Positions 44,559 through 53,756 of a DNA stretch of 64,000 nt are shown in pieces. The notes beneath the pieces are model-generated. The model worked only from the letters and a program-made list of their open reading frames with translations, was not told where the DNA came from and searched no databases. Position 1 is the stretch's first letter. Each line of letters starts with the position of its first letter. The position numbers and the translations under genes are program-made. The DNA is from Streptomyces corynorhini. Lineage in GTDB: Bacteria; Actinomycetota; Actinomycetes; Streptomycetales; Streptomycetaceae. Location of the stretch: positions 18,533 to 82,532 of the forward strand of contig NZ_QQNA01000005.1 of NCBI RefSeq assembly GCF_003346515.1, in the 5' to 3' direction.

Positions 44559-45538
44559 ACGAGATCCACCTTGTCGTCCGGGACGAGCCGCCGCTGCACC
44601 CAGGTCACCAGGAGGATGATCAGCAGCAGCACGACGGCGGCGGCCGAGGCCAGTCCCGTCTTGTTGAACTGGAAGGCGAGCTTGACGGTCTGGATCACGA
44701 AGGTCTCGGTGCCGGTGGCCCCGCCGGTCATGATGTACGGGATCTCGAAGACCGAGAGCGAGCCGGAGACCGACAGGATCACACTGAGGCTGAGGATGGG
44801 CCGGATGCCGGGGGCGATGATGTGCCGGAACTGCTGCCAGCGGTTGGCGCCGTCCAGTTCGGACGCCTCGTACAGCTCGCCGGGGATGGACTGGATCGCG
44901 CCGAGGAACAGGACGAAGTTGAGCCCCGTGTAGCGCCACACCGACACTCCGGCCAGCGAGATGTTCGCGGAGGTCGGCGTGGAGAGCCAGGCCCGTTCGG
45001 TCTCGGCGCCGAACAGCCGCAGCACCGAGTCGAGGGTGCCGCCGTCCTGGAAGAAGTAGAGGAAGACGAAGCCGATCGCGACCCCGTTGATCAGGTACGG
45101 GAAGAACAGCACGCCCTTGAAGAAGTCGCGGAAGCGGGTGCGGAAGCTCAGCACGGTCGCGAAGTAGAGGGCGGCGGCGATCTGCACCACCGACGCGGCG
45201 AGGTAGTAGCCGCTGACGAAGAACACCTGGAACAGCTCGGGCCGGGTGAAGATGTCGACGTAGTTGTGGACGCCGGTGGCCCTCAGCTCCGGGCTGACGC
45301 CGTCCCAGTCGGTGAAGCTGTACGCGATCATGTTGATGACCGGCGCGTAGGTGAAGACGACCAGCAGGGCCAGCGGGACCAGCATGAACAGCCAGGGTGT
45401 GGCCTCGCGCCACGCCCGGTCGCGGCGGCGGGGCGGCGCGGGGGACGGCGCGTCGCCGGTCCGCCGCCCGTACGAGGGGCCCGCGGCGGGTCGCCGGGGC
45501 GTTTCGCCCCGTACGGTCGTGTCCGTGGTCCGGTCCAT
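44555..45538 (-). CDS. Sugar ABC permease, MalF type
   Basis: This 327-residue CUT1 permease has a 45-residue polar, Arg/Pro-rich N-terminus, then six membrane segments starting TPWLFMLVPLALLVVFTYAP. The EAA loop is LYEASELDGANRWQQFRHII. ATG 45538 overlaps the binding-protein stop as ATGA. Compare the full N-terminus here with the truncated one at 32443. Confidence 0.93.
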   Translation of the reverse strand: MDRTTDTTVRGETPRRPAAGPSYGRRTGDAPSPAPPRRRDRAWREATPWLFMLVPLALLVVFTYAPVINMIAYSFTDWDGVSPELRATGVHNYVDIFTRPELFQVFFVSGYYLAASVVQIAAALYFATVLSFRTRFRDFFKGVLFFPYLINGVAIGFVFLYFFQDGGTLDSVLRLFGAETERAWLSTPTSANISLAGVSVWRYTGLNFVLFLGAIQSIPGELYEASELDGANRWQQFRHIIAPGIRPILSLSVILSVSGSLSVFEIPYIMTGGATGTETFVIQTVKLAFQFNKTGLASAAAVVLLLIILLVTWVQRRLVPDDKVDLV

Positions 45539-46866
45539 CAGGAGCCCGCGGTCCTGGCCGCCTCGGTCCAGCGTGCGGAGAGGCCCGCGAGGTAGCCGTC
45601 CAGGGTGCCCTTCTTCGCGCCGCGCGCGATGTCGACGAGGTCCTGGCGGTAGTCGGGCTTCTCCAGCCCGATCTCCGCGGCGTTGTCGATCTCGTCGACC
45701 AGTGCGCCCTTGGCCTGGTCCAGCTCGATGAATTTCACCTTCCGGTCGGTGTACGGCTTGAGGACGTCCGGCAGCGGCGCGCCCTTGAGCGGCGAGAGCG
45801 CCAGGTTGTCCGCCGCGTAGCCGGACTTCTCGGTGAGCCAGTCGATCCAGGCGCGGGCGGCCTCCTTGTGGGCCGAGTTGACGTTCACCGCCTGCCCGTA
45901 GTCGGGGGCGGCGACGGCGCAGAACCGGCCGTCCACCTGTGCGGGGAAGGGCATGAAGCCGATGTCGCCGGGGTCGGTCCCGGCCTTCTCGGCGGCGTCC
46001 CTGAACTGTGAGATCGCCCAGGAGCCGAGCCACATGGTGGCGATCTCGCCCTTGGCCAACCGCGGTTTGGAGCCCTCCCAGTTGGTGGTCGACGGGTCCT
46101 TCTCGACGAGTTTGTCGTGGACCGTGTCGTACAGCAGGGTGTCGATGGTGCGCAGGTCGGAGCCCTCGGCCCAGGGGTCGTGGTCGGCGAGGTCGTCGTT
46201 GGCCAGGACCGAGCAGCCGACCGACCCCATGGCCTGGGTCCACTGCGTGAGCGGCCACATGTCCTTGAAGTTGGTGTAGTAGGGGACCGCGTCGGTCCTG
46301 GCCTTGATCGCCTTGAGGCCGGTGAGGAACTCGGCGGGAGTGGTGGGCCAGTCGGTGATCCCGGCGGCCTTCCACACCTTCTTGTTGTAGACGAAGCCGG
46401 GGGCCACGCCGATCGGGCTCTGTCCGTACACCTTGCCGTCCACCGTGGTGAAGTCGGTGAACCGGAACTTCGCGGCGCGTTCGGCGCGGGTGCCCAGGGA
46501 GGCGAAGAACCTCGGGTAGTCGCTCTTCTTGATCGCGCCGGGGATCATGAGGACGTCGCCGTAGTTCCGGGTGTTCATCCGGATCTTGACCTCGCCCTCG
46601 TAGTCGGTGATGCCGTCGAACTTGACGGTCACCCCGGGGTAGGTCCTGCGGAACTCGTCGGCGTACTTCTTCATCGTGCCGTCCTGCACCCAGTCGGTGC
46701 GGTGGGTCAGGACGGTGATCGTCCCGGAGACCTTCGCGGGGTCGGCGGCGGCCTTCGCGTCCGCGCCCTCGGAGCTGGCCCCGCTGCCGGTGCAGCCCGC
46801 GACCAGCAGCGCGGCGGCGACCGGGAGCACCACCGCACGCGTCTTTTGTAATCTGTGCAACGTCAT
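45538..46866 (-). CDS. Sugar ABC substrate-binding lipoprotein
   Basis: This 442-residue extracellular binding protein has a lipobox at Cys25 (LLVAGC) and a Ser/Gly/Ala linker. The fold is SBP_bac-type, with GTITVLTHRTDWVQDGTMKK at the start of domain 1 and FVYNKKVWKAAGITDWPTTPAEF in the hinge. It is the first gene of the operon SBP, MalF, MalG, GH4, divergent from a LacI regulator with a perfect dyad in between. The ligand is probably an oligosaccharide; which one cannot be read here. Confidence 0.93.
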   Translation of the reverse strand: MTLHRLQKTRAVVLPVAAALLVAGCTGSGASSEGADAKAAADPAKVSGTITVLTHRTDWVQDGTMKKYADEFRRTYPGVTVKFDGITDYEGEVKIRMNTRNYGDVLMIPGAIKKSDYPRFFASLGTRAERAAKFRFTDFTTVDGKVYGQSPIGVAPGFVYNKKVWKAAGITDWPTTPAEFLTGLKAIKARTDAVPYYTNFKDMWPLTQWTQAMGSVGCSVLANDDLADHDPWAEGSDLRTIDTLLYDTVHDKLVEKDPSTTNWEGSKPRLAKGEIATMWLGSWAISQFRDAAEKAGTDPGDIGFMPFPAQVDGRFCAVAAPDYGQAVNVNSAHKEAARAWIDWLTEKSGYAADNLALSPLKGAPLPDVLKPYTDRKVKFIELDQAKGALVDEIDNAAEIGLEKPDYRQDLVDIARGAKKGTLDGYLAGLSARWTEAARTAGS

Positions 46867-46964
46867 GACGGCCCTTTGCTCGGTGGAACGGCGACAGGGA
46901 ACGGCCGGTGGTGGTCCGCGCACCTTCCGACGCCGTGAAATTAAGGGCGCGGGAAAGGGAGTGT

Positions 46965-46980
46965 CAATGCCGCTGCATTG
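46965..46980. promoter_or_regulatory. Dyad upstream of the sugar ABC operon
   Basis: CAATGCCGCTGCATTG is a 6-bp perfect inverted repeat (CAATGC / GCATTG) with a 4-nt centre. It lies 99 nt before the binding-protein start and 169 nt before the LacI start. LacI binding is inferred from position. Confidence 0.6.
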
Positions 46981-47148
46981 CCTTTCTCGAATGCCGCGTT
47001 GAATGATGTACGCGCGCGGACGGACGGTCCCGTGTCCGGCGCGGCGGGCCGCCGTCGCGGAACGCGTGTCGAATACGGGTCGAATACGCAGGACATCCCG
47101 GCAGGGCGGGCACATACGTACCCGGAGAGAATTGCGAGGCGCGCCACC

Positions 47149-48243
47149 GTGAAGCGACCCACCATGAACGACATCGCCCGCCGGGCCGGCGTCACCAAAG
47201 GCGCCGTCTCCTTCGCGCTGAACAACCGTCCGGGGGTCTCGGCGCCGACCCGGCGCCGGATCCTGGCCATAGCCGAGGAGCTGGGCTGGCAGCCCAACAG
47301 CGCGGCCCGCGCGCTGTCCGGCGGTACGGCGGGGGCGTTCGGTCTGGTCATCGACCGTCCCGCGCGCACGCTGGGGCTGGAGCCCTTCTTCATGCAGCTG
47401 ATCTCCGGTATCCAGTCGGAGCTGATCACCGATGCCACCCCGCTGGTCTTCACCATGGCCGAGGACCAGGCGGCGGAGATCGCCCTGTACCGGTCCTGGT
47501 GGGCCAGGCGCCGGGTGGACGGCGTCTTCCTGGTGGACCTCCAGGCCGAGGACGCGCGGGTGGCGGTGCTGGAGGAGCTGGGGATGCCCGCGGTGGTGAT
47601 CGGGGCGCCGGTGGGCACGGGGCGGCTGCCCGCCGTGTGGAGCGACGACGCCGCGGCGGTGAGCGCGGTGGTGCGGTATCTGGCGGGTCTGGGGCATCGG
47701 CGGCTGGCCAGGGTCGGCGGTCCCGCGCGGCTGCGCCATACGGCGATCCGCACGGCGGCCTTCGACGCGGCGGTGGCAGAACTGGGCCTGACCGGGCGGA
47801 CCGTGGAGGCGGACTACAGCGGGGAGCGGGGCGCGGCCGTCACCCGCGCGCTGCTGGCACAACCGGCGCGGCCCACGGCGATCCTGTACGACAACGACGT
47901 GATGGCGGTCTCCGGGCTGACCGCCGCCCACGCCCTGGGGCTGCGGGTGCCCGCCGATGTCTCCGTCGTCGCCTGGGACGACTCGGCGCTGTGCGAGCTG
48001 GTCGAGCCGCCGCTGACCGCGCTCAGCAGGGACATCGCGGCGTACGGCGCGCACGCGGCGCGACGGCTCAGGGAGGCGGCGGGCGGCCGGGCGGTGGGGG
48101 ATCGGCAGGACCCGGCGCCGCGTCTGACGGTACGTGACAGCGTCGCGGCGCCACCCGCGTCCCCCGCGCCGCTCGTGTCTCCCGCGTCCCCCGCGTCCCC
48201 CGCGTCTCCCGTGCGGGCGGTACGGCCCGCGCCGCCCGCGTAA
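47149..48243 (+). CDS. LacI-family transcriptional regulator
   Basis: This 364-residue repressor starts at GTG 47149 (GAGG upstream). The helix-turn-helix is TMNDIARRAGVTKGAVSFAL with hinge NSAARALSGGTAG, followed by the sugar-binding core (AILYDNDVMAVSGLTAAHAL, VAWDDSALCELVEPPLTA). The C-terminal 30 residues are low-complexity Pro/Ala/Ser encoded by a 9-bp DNA repeat. It is divergent from the ABC operon and tandem with the GH5-like gene, both of which carry dyads, so it probably controls both. Confidence 0.92.
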   Translation: MKRPTMNDIARRAGVTKGAVSFALNNRPGVSAPTRRRILAIAEELGWQPNSAARALSGGTAGAFGLVIDRPARTLGLEPFFMQLISGIQSELITDATPLVFTMAEDQAAEIALYRSWWARRRVDGVFLVDLQAEDARVAVLEELGMPAVVIGAPVGTGRLPAVWSDDAAAVSAVVRYLAGLGHRRLARVGGPARLRHTAIRTAAFDAAVAELGLTGRTVEADYSGERGAAVTRALLAQPARPTAILYDNDVMAVSGLTAAHALGLRVPADVSVVAWDDSALCELVEPPLTALSRDIAAYGAHAARRLREAAGGRAVGDRQDPAPRLTVRDSVAAPPASPAPLVSPASPASPASPVRAVRPAPPA

Positions 48244-48300
48244 CCGCCGTCGCGTCCGGAGCGCGCGCTCCCCCGGCTCACCCGCGCGCGCGATCCCTGA

Positions 48301-48341
48301 ACCGGTTTAGTCACCGCTTCCGGTCTTGACGCTAAACCGGT
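48301..48341. promoter_or_regulatory. Paired LacI-type half-palindromes upstream of the GH5-like gene
   Basis: ACCGGTTTAG (48301-48310) is the exact reverse complement of CTAAACCGGT (48332-48341). Each contains an ACCGGT core resembling LacI-type sites of the form AAACCGGTTT. The pair lies 114-154 nt upstream of the GH5-like start and 58 nt past the LacI stop. Confidence 0.7.
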
Positions 48342-48454
48342 ACAGCGTTTGACTGTTCGGCGCACGGTACGCCCGTCCGCGCCGGGCCGCGCACTCCCGC
48401 GTCTTTCACCTTGTCACCCCGCTCCGTGTCACCGTACCGAGGGAGATTTCACAG

Positions 48455-50386
48455 ATGTCGCGTCCCGCTGCCCGGATTTCCGTCGGGGGCCGTCCCGTCT
48501 CCTGGATCGGCGCCAATTTCTGGTCGCGTACCGGCGGTCCCCTCATGTGGCGGTCGTACGACGGAGAGGTGGTCGAGGGGGAGCTGCGGGTGCTGCGCGA
48601 CCACGGGCTCAACATGACCAGGTCGTTCTTCTACTGGCCGGACTTCATGCCCGGTCCCGACCGGATCGACGAGGAGCTGTGCCGCCGCTTCACCGACTTC
48701 CTGGACCGGCATGACGCGCTCGGCATGACCACGGTGCCGACCTTCCTGGTCGGTCACATGTCGGGGGAGAACTGGGATCCGGCGTGGCGGGGCGGCCGCG
48801 ATCTGTACTCCGACGTGTGGCTGGTGGCCCGGCAGGCGTGGTTCGCCCGGGAGATGGCGGGTCGTTACAAGGACCATCCGGCGGTCGCGGGCTGGCTGGT
48901 CTCCAACGAGATGCCGATCTACGGCAGACGGGACGCGCCCCGCGAGGAGGTCTCCTCCTGGGCGCAGATCCTGGTGGACGCGGTACGGGCCGCGGGCGCG
49001 CCGCAGCCGGTCTCGCTGGGCGACGGCGCCTGGGGGCTGGAGAACTCCGGTCACGACAACGGCTTCCGGCTGCGGGACTGCGCGGCGCTCACCGACTGGC
49101 TGGGGCCGCATGTCTACCGCATGGAGGACGATCCGGTGCGCCAGCACTACGCGGCGGCGTGGGTGTGCGAGCTGACGGGCAGCTTCAACAGGCCGGTGGT
49201 GCTGGAGGAGTTCGGGCTGACCTCGGCCTTCGCCTCCGGTCCGCACGCCGCCCGCTACTACCGTCAGGCGTTGCACAACAGTCTGCTGGCCGGTGCCACC
49301 GGCTGGATCGCCTGGAACAACACCGACTACGACGCGCTGCGCGAGCAGCCGCCCTACTCGCACCACGCCTTCGAGATGCGCTTCGGGCTGACCGACGCCG
49401 CCGGAGCGCCCAAACCGCAGCTGCGCGAGGTGCGTTCGTTCGCCGAGACGCTGGAGCGGATCGGCTTCGACCGCTGTCGGCGGCCGGACACCGGCACCGC
49501 GCTGGTCGTCTCCTCCTACCTCGACACGCTCTATCCGTTCACCCGGGCCGAGGACCGTACGTATGTGGAGCGCACCGGCCGTCAGGCGTGGATCACGGCC
49601 CGGCTGGCGGACGCTCCCGCGAGTGTGGTGCGGGAGAGCGACGGCATCGCGGACGGCCACCGGCTCTATCTGCTGCCGTCCACCAAGCAGTTGCTGTCGG
49701 CGACCTGGTACCGGCTGGAGGAGCTGGCCAGGGGCGGCGCGACGGTCTACGTGTCGTACTCCCCCGGCGCGCACGACGAGCAGCGCGGGCCCTGGTACGC
49801 CCATCTCGACCAGTTCTTCGGAGTGCGGCACCAGTTGGAGTACGGGCTGGTCAACCCCATCGAGGACGACGAGGTGACGCTCACCTTCGGCCGCCCGTTC
49901 GGCACGCTCGACACGGGCGACACCCTGCGCTTCCGCACGGCGGGAACCGACAGCAGCCGGGTCTTCCTGCCGGTGGCGCCGGACGGCGCCGAGGTGCTGG
50001 CCACCGACGGCCGGGGACGGCCCGCGCTGCTGCTGCGCCAGGTGGGCGCGGGCAGTGTGGTGCTCTGTGTCTATCCGCTGGAGCACATGGCGTCCGTCAC
50101 CCCGCGCGTCAACCCGGACGACGCGGTCCCGCTGTACGACGCGCTGGCCGCGCACGCGGGGGTGCGCCGTCCGGTGACGGTGGCGGACCCCCGCGTGGCG
50201 GTCGATCTGCTGGAGCACGCGGACGGGCACCGGTACGTCTGGCTGGTGAGCCAGGGCCGCGAGGAGCTGCGGGTCGCGCCGGTCGTCGCCGCCGGGCTGC
50301 GGCTGACCGGGCTGGACGGCTCCCCCGCGGACGAGGTGGTCCTCGATCCGTACGGCGTACGGGTGCTGCGGCTGTCCGCCGCGTGA
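48455..50386 (+). CDS. GH5-like glycoside hydrolase with C-terminal accessory domain
   Basis: This 643-residue protein has no signal peptide. The N-terminal TIM barrel (about 1-330) resembles GH5/cellulase-family enzymes: WIGANFWSRTGGPLMWRSYD, acid/base Glu in WLVSNEMPIYG and nucleophile Glu in VVLEEFGLTS. The C-terminal half (about 350-640) looks like a glutamine-amidotransferase-like plus beta-domain module, as in GH42-type enzymes (GGATVYVSYSPGAHDEQRG). It should cleave oligosaccharides imported by the adjacent ABC system; mannosides or glucosides are guesses. Confidence 0.83.
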   Translation: MSRPAARISVGGRPVSWIGANFWSRTGGPLMWRSYDGEVVEGELRVLRDHGLNMTRSFFYWPDFMPGPDRIDEELCRRFTDFLDRHDALGMTTVPTFLVGHMSGENWDPAWRGGRDLYSDVWLVARQAWFAREMAGRYKDHPAVAGWLVSNEMPIYGRRDAPREEVSSWAQILVDAVRAAGAPQPVSLGDGAWGLENSGHDNGFRLRDCAALTDWLGPHVYRMEDDPVRQHYAAAWVCELTGSFNRPVVLEEFGLTSAFASGPHAARYYRQALHNSLLAGATGWIAWNNTDYDALREQPPYSHHAFEMRFGLTDAAGAPKPQLREVRSFAETLERIGFDRCRRPDTGTALVVSSYLDTLYPFTRAEDRTYVERTGRQAWITARLADAPASVVRESDGIADGHRLYLLPSTKQLLSATWYRLEELARGGATVYVSYSPGAHDEQRGPWYAHLDQFFGVRHQLEYGLVNPIEDDEVTLTFGRPFGTLDTGDTLRFRTAGTDSSRVFLPVAPDGAEVLATDGRGRPALLLRQVGAGSVVLCVYPLEHMASVTPRVNPDDAVPLYDALAAHAGVRRPVTVADPRVAVDLLEHADGHRYVWLVSQGREELRVAPVVAAGLRLTGLDGSPADEVVLDPYGVRVLRLSAA

Positions 50387-50390
50387 CATC

Positions 50391-50436
50391 GGACCGGCCC
50401 GGCGATCCGGACGGCCGGGCTCGGCCGGGCCGGTCC
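50391..50436. terminator. Hairpin between convergent genes
   Basis: GGACCGGCCCGG (50391-50402) is the exact reverse complement of CCGGGCCGGTCC (50425-50436). It fills the gap between the GH5-like stop and the MFS stop. Confidence 0.8.
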
Positions 50437-50442
50437 GCGCGG

Positions 50443-51675
50443 TCAGCCGTTCACGGAGATCCCGCCGGGCTCCCCGTCGCGCCCGGCCTCCTCGCGCGCC
50501 GTCGCCGGGCCCCCGGCCGTACGGCGGCCCGCCGCGCGGTCGGCCCACGCGAGCGCGCCCGCCGCGAGGAGCGCGAGCGCCATCAGCAGGGCGCTGACCC
50601 ACAGGGGCGCCCGGAAGCCGAGGCCCCGCGTGATCGCGAGCCCGCCGAGCCAGGGCCCGAGGGCACCGCCCACGTTGAAGGCGGCCGTGGCGAAGGCCCC
50701 GGCCAGCGCCGGGGCGCCGGGGGCCCGGTGGAACACCCGGGAGATCAGGGCGGTCCCGGTGCCGAACGCGAGCATCCCCTGGACGAACACGAGCACGATC
50801 GCCGCCACCGGCACGGCGGCGCCCAGCGCGAGCGCGGCCCAGCCGACGGCGAGCGACACCAGGCCGACGGTGACGAAGGTGTCGGCGCGGCCCTCGGTGA
50901 TCCGGCCCGCGATCGTGACACCGACGAAGGAGCCCGCGCCGAACAGCGCGAGTACGGCGGGCACCCACCCGGAACCGAGTCCGGTGACCCGGGTGACCAG
51001 CGGCTCCAGGTAGGAGAACGCGCAGAAGGTGGCGCCCTGGACGAGCGCGCTCACCAGCAGGGTGAGCAGCGGCCGGGGCCGGGCCAGCTCCCGCAGCTCC
51101 CCGCGCACCCCCGCCCGCGAGGGCTCGGGCCGCTCGGCGGGAACCGCCCTGACGATGGCGAGTACGGCCGGTACGGAGACGAGCGCCACCGCCCAGAAGG
51201 CCGCCCGCCACCCCCACCGCTCCCCCAGGAACGCACCGGCCGGCACCCCGGCCACACAGGCGACGGTGACCCCGCCGACCACGACGGAGGTGGCACGGGC
51301 CCGCAGCTCCGGAGGGACCATGGCGACGGCGGCCGCGAGCGCGACCGCCCAGAACCCCGCGTTCGCGAGCGCGGCCACGACCCGGGTGGCCAGCAGCACC
51401 GGGTAGTCGGGGGTGAGGGCGCCGACGACGTGGACGGCGATGAAGACGACGAGGAAGGCGAGCAGCGCGCGACGGCGCGGCCAGCGGCGGCTGAGCGACG
51501 CCATCAGGGGCGCGCCGAGCACCATCCCGATCGCGAACGCGGAGGTGAGCAGGCCGGCGGCCGGAATGGACACCCCCAGATCGGCGGCGATGCCCGACAG
51601 CAGGCCGGAGAGCATGAACTCCGAGGTGCCCTGGGCGAAGACCGCCAGACCGAGCACGTAGACAGCGAATGGCAT
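50443..51675 (-). CDS. Cmx/CmlR-type MFS efflux transporter
   Basis: This 410-residue, twelve-helix transporter starts MPFAVYVLGLAVFAQGTSEF, a signature of the chloramphenicol-efflux (Cmx/CmrA) group. The motif A loop is MASLSRRWPRRRALL and motif C is VVVGGVTVACVAGVPAGAFL. I start at ATG 51675, since the 47 in-frame codons upstream are not membrane-like. It may export chloramphenicol or a native compound. It stands alone, with no linked regulator. Confidence 0.92.
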   Translation of the reverse strand: MPFAVYVLGLAVFAQGTSEFMLSGLLSGIAADLGVSIPAAGLLTSAFAIGMVLGAPLMASLSRRWPRRRALLAFLVVFIAVHVVGALTPDYPVLLATRVVAALANAGFWAVALAAAVAMVPPELRARATSVVVGGVTVACVAGVPAGAFLGERWGWRAAFWAVALVSVPAVLAIVRAVPAERPEPSRAGVRGELRELARPRPLLTLLVSALVQGATFCAFSYLEPLVTRVTGLGSGWVPAVLALFGAGSFVGVTIAGRITEGRADTFVTVGLVSLAVGWAALALGAAVPVAAIVLVFVQGMLAFGTGTALISRVFHRAPGAPALAGAFATAAFNVGGALGPWLGGLAITRGLGFRAPLWVSALLMALALLAAGALAWADRAAGRRTAGGPATAREEAGRDGEPGGISVNG

Positions 51676-51813
51676 GAGAGAACCCCAACGACGGCTGAAA
51701 TGGACCGACTGAGCGACAGCGGACGGGGTGGGGAGGGCGTGCCGGGCCCGCTCGGCGGAGACCGGGGGACCCGGCTCCTGGCGGCAACACGGCGGCAGGT
51801 TCGGTGAGATCAC

Positions 51814-51846
51814 GGACCTGGATCGGACCTGGATCGGACCTGGATC
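51814..51846. repeat. 11-bp tandem repeat, three copies, in a 414-bp gap
   Basis: GGACCTGGATC is repeated three times exactly. The gap 51676-52089 lies between the MFS start and the stop of the anti-sigma-like gene. No gene is seen in it. Confidence 0.88.
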
Positions 51847-52089
51847 GGCCCCGAACCGGACGCGATGACCGGCGTCCGGGTGCGAAAGCGGCCCACCCCT
51901 GGGGCGATCCGGTGGCGGCCGTGCGGAAGGTCAGCCGCGGCCTCGTGAGGCGTGCGGCGTCAGTTCGGCGGAGGATCGGCCACCGGTCGTCCGGTGGCTA
52001 GAGTCTGCTGGCCTCGGGGCTCGACATGGCGGCGAAGGTACCAGCCGGGGTCCGTTCCGCGCCACTCGTCGCGGCGGCTTCCGGGTCCG

Positions 52090-52872
52090 TCAGGACGCCG
52101 GGGCGAAACCGCCGCCGACCTCGGCGGCCAGGTCCGAGCCGGTCGCCTCGGCCCGGTAGCGGTCGGCGGCGGCGTCCCGGCCGCCCTCGGCGTGGTCGTA
52201 CTGCCCGGCGAAGACGTGCTCTCCGGCCGGTACGGTGACACCGTCCTTGAGCGTCCAGCGGAAGACGAGCGCCCCGGCGGGTCCGGTGCCCACCGTTACG
52301 GTGAAGTCCTCCTGGGGCAGCGACCGCCAGGAGCCGGTCTCCCGCACACCGCCGGTCTGCGCGACGCTCAGTTCCACGGTGAGCGAGGTCAGCGGGCGTT
52401 CCGTCCTGACGGTGATGTTGCTCTGTGCCCAGTAGGTGTTGCTGTGCGGGTCGACCGTTCCGTCGGACCGCAGATAGCCGTCGCGCGGCCCCGGGGAGCC
52501 GGTCCGGTCCGTGGCCGCCGGGGGCGGGACGTCGGAGCGGCCCGCGCCGGACGAGGGGTCCGCCCGGCCGGAGGAGGACGACGACGGGCCGGGGGCGGAC
52601 GGCGGGTGCGCCGGTTCCGGGGTGGTCGCGACGGTGAGCGGCCGCTCGTCCTTCGTGACGGAGACCACGGCGAACGTCCCGGCTCCCAGGGCGCCGACCG
52701 CGACCGCCGTCACGGCCGCCACCCGCAGCCACGGCGCGGGACGGTGCGCGGAGGGCCGGGGGAACGCGGTCTCCGGGACCGACATCCCCCGCTCGATCCG
52801 GGCGAGCATCCGCTCGCGGTCCGGGGTGTGCGTGTGCGCCGTCTCGCGCAGCCTCTTGCGCAACTCGTCCAT
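52090..52872 (-). CDS. Membrane protein paired with a sigma factor, possible anti-sigma factor
   Basis: This 260-residue protein has a cytoplasmic N-terminus (about 1-48, LRKRLRETAHTHTPDRERML), one membrane helix (WLRVAAVTAVAVGALGAGTF) and an outer Pro/Ser-rich linker followed by a beta-rich domain (NTYWAQSNITVRTERPLTSL). The start codon overlaps the sigma factor stop (TGATG), so the two are coupled. The layout fits a membrane anti-sigma factor, but it lacks a recognisable zinc-binding HxxxCxxC motif. It may instead be a sensor or effector of the sigma factor. Confidence 0.8.
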   Translation of the reverse strand: MDELRKRLRETAHTHTPDRERMLARIERGMSVPETAFPRPSAHRPAPWLRVAAVTAVAVGALGAGTFAVVSVTKDERPLTVATTPEPAHPPSAPGPSSSSSGRADPSSGAGRSDVPPPAATDRTGSPGPRDGYLRSDGTVDPHSNTYWAQSNITVRTERPLTSLTVELSVAQTGGVRETGSWRSLPQEDFTVTVGTGPAGALVFRWTLKDGVTVPAGEHVFAGQYDHAEGGRDAAADRYRAEATGSDLAAEVGGGFAPAS

Positions 52873-53528
52873 CAGCCCGTTCCCTCCGTACGGTCGGAGG
52901 CCACCGTACGTCCGGACGGCGCCGCGGAGCCCGACGGCAGCCTACGGCCGGAGGCGACCGCCCGGCCGGAGGCGACGGTTCGGCCCGGGGCCGCGGTGGC
53001 GTACACGCGTCCCGCGGCGGCCGTCGCGCCCGGCCCCAGCAGCCGTTCCAGCTCGGTCATCCCCCGGGACGTCTGGCTCTTGACCGTGCCCACCGAGATG
53101 CCCAGGGCGAGCGCGGTGTCGCGCTCCGAGAGGTCGAGCGCGTGCCGCAGCACCACGCAGGCCCGCTTGCGGAACGGCAGCCGCCGTAACGCCGCTTGGA
53201 CGTCCAGCACGGCGGGCACGTCCGGCCCGTCGAACCGTTCGCCGCGTTGTGACCAGAAGAGGGAGACGCGGCGGCGCTCGCGTACGGCGCTGCGGATCTG
53301 GGAGCGGGCCAGATTGGCCACCACCCCGCGCGCGTAGGCGACGGGGTGGTCGGCGGCCCTGACCCGGTCCCAGCGCCGCCACATCGCGAGCAGGGCGTCC
53401 GAGGCCAGATCGTCGGCCGTACTGGCGTCGCCTGTCAACAGGCAGGCCAGACGCGACAGTTCCGCGTAGTGCCGTTCGAAGAACGCGTGGAATTCGGCGA
53501 CGGTGGCGTCGTCGACGACTGTGTCCAC
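52872..53528 (-). CDS. SigE-family (ECF-like) RNA polymerase sigma factor
   Basis: This 218-residue protein starts at GTG 53528. Region 2 is EFHAFFERHYAELSRLACLL through ADDLASDALLAMWRRW; region 4 is ALRRLPFRKRACVVLRHALD through ERDTALALGISVGTVKSQTS. This is the SigE-family pattern of actinobacteria. The C-terminal 50 residues are low-complexity repeats of the type TVASGR. It is coupled to the membrane protein gene and presumably regulated by it. Confidence 0.92.
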   Translation of the reverse strand: MDTVVDDATVAEFHAFFERHYAELSRLACLLTGDASTADDLASDALLAMWRRWDRVRAADHPVAYARGVVANLARSQIRSAVRERRRVSLFWSQRGERFDGPDVPAVLDVQAALRRLPFRKRACVVLRHALDLSERDTALALGISVGTVKSQTSRGMTELERLLGPGATAAAGRVYATAAPGRTVASGRAVASGRRLPSGSAAPSGRTVASDRTEGTG

Positions 53529-53723
53529 GGAGCCGCTCCTTTGTCTGTTCTCACCCGCGCCGGTCGTCCCGGACCGCCGCGAGGAGCGCGAGCGTAACAG
53601 TGTGTTCGGCGCGGGCCGTTGTCACCGGCCGCTGGTACGGACCACGAGGGGCGGACACCGGACAGTCCCGCTCCCCGTGCGGGAGCGGGACGGTGGGGCC
53701 CGGCCGGTGGGCGCCCCTGGGGT

Positions 53724-53748
53724 GGGGACCGGCTGCCGGCCGGTCCCC
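53724..53748. terminator. Hairpin after the GH53 gene
   Basis: GGGGACCGGC (53724-53733) pairs with GCCGGTCCCC (53739-53748) across a 5-nt loop. It begins 8 nt past the GH53 stop in the direction of transcription. Confidence 0.8.
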
Positions 53749-53756
53749 GGGGGCGG

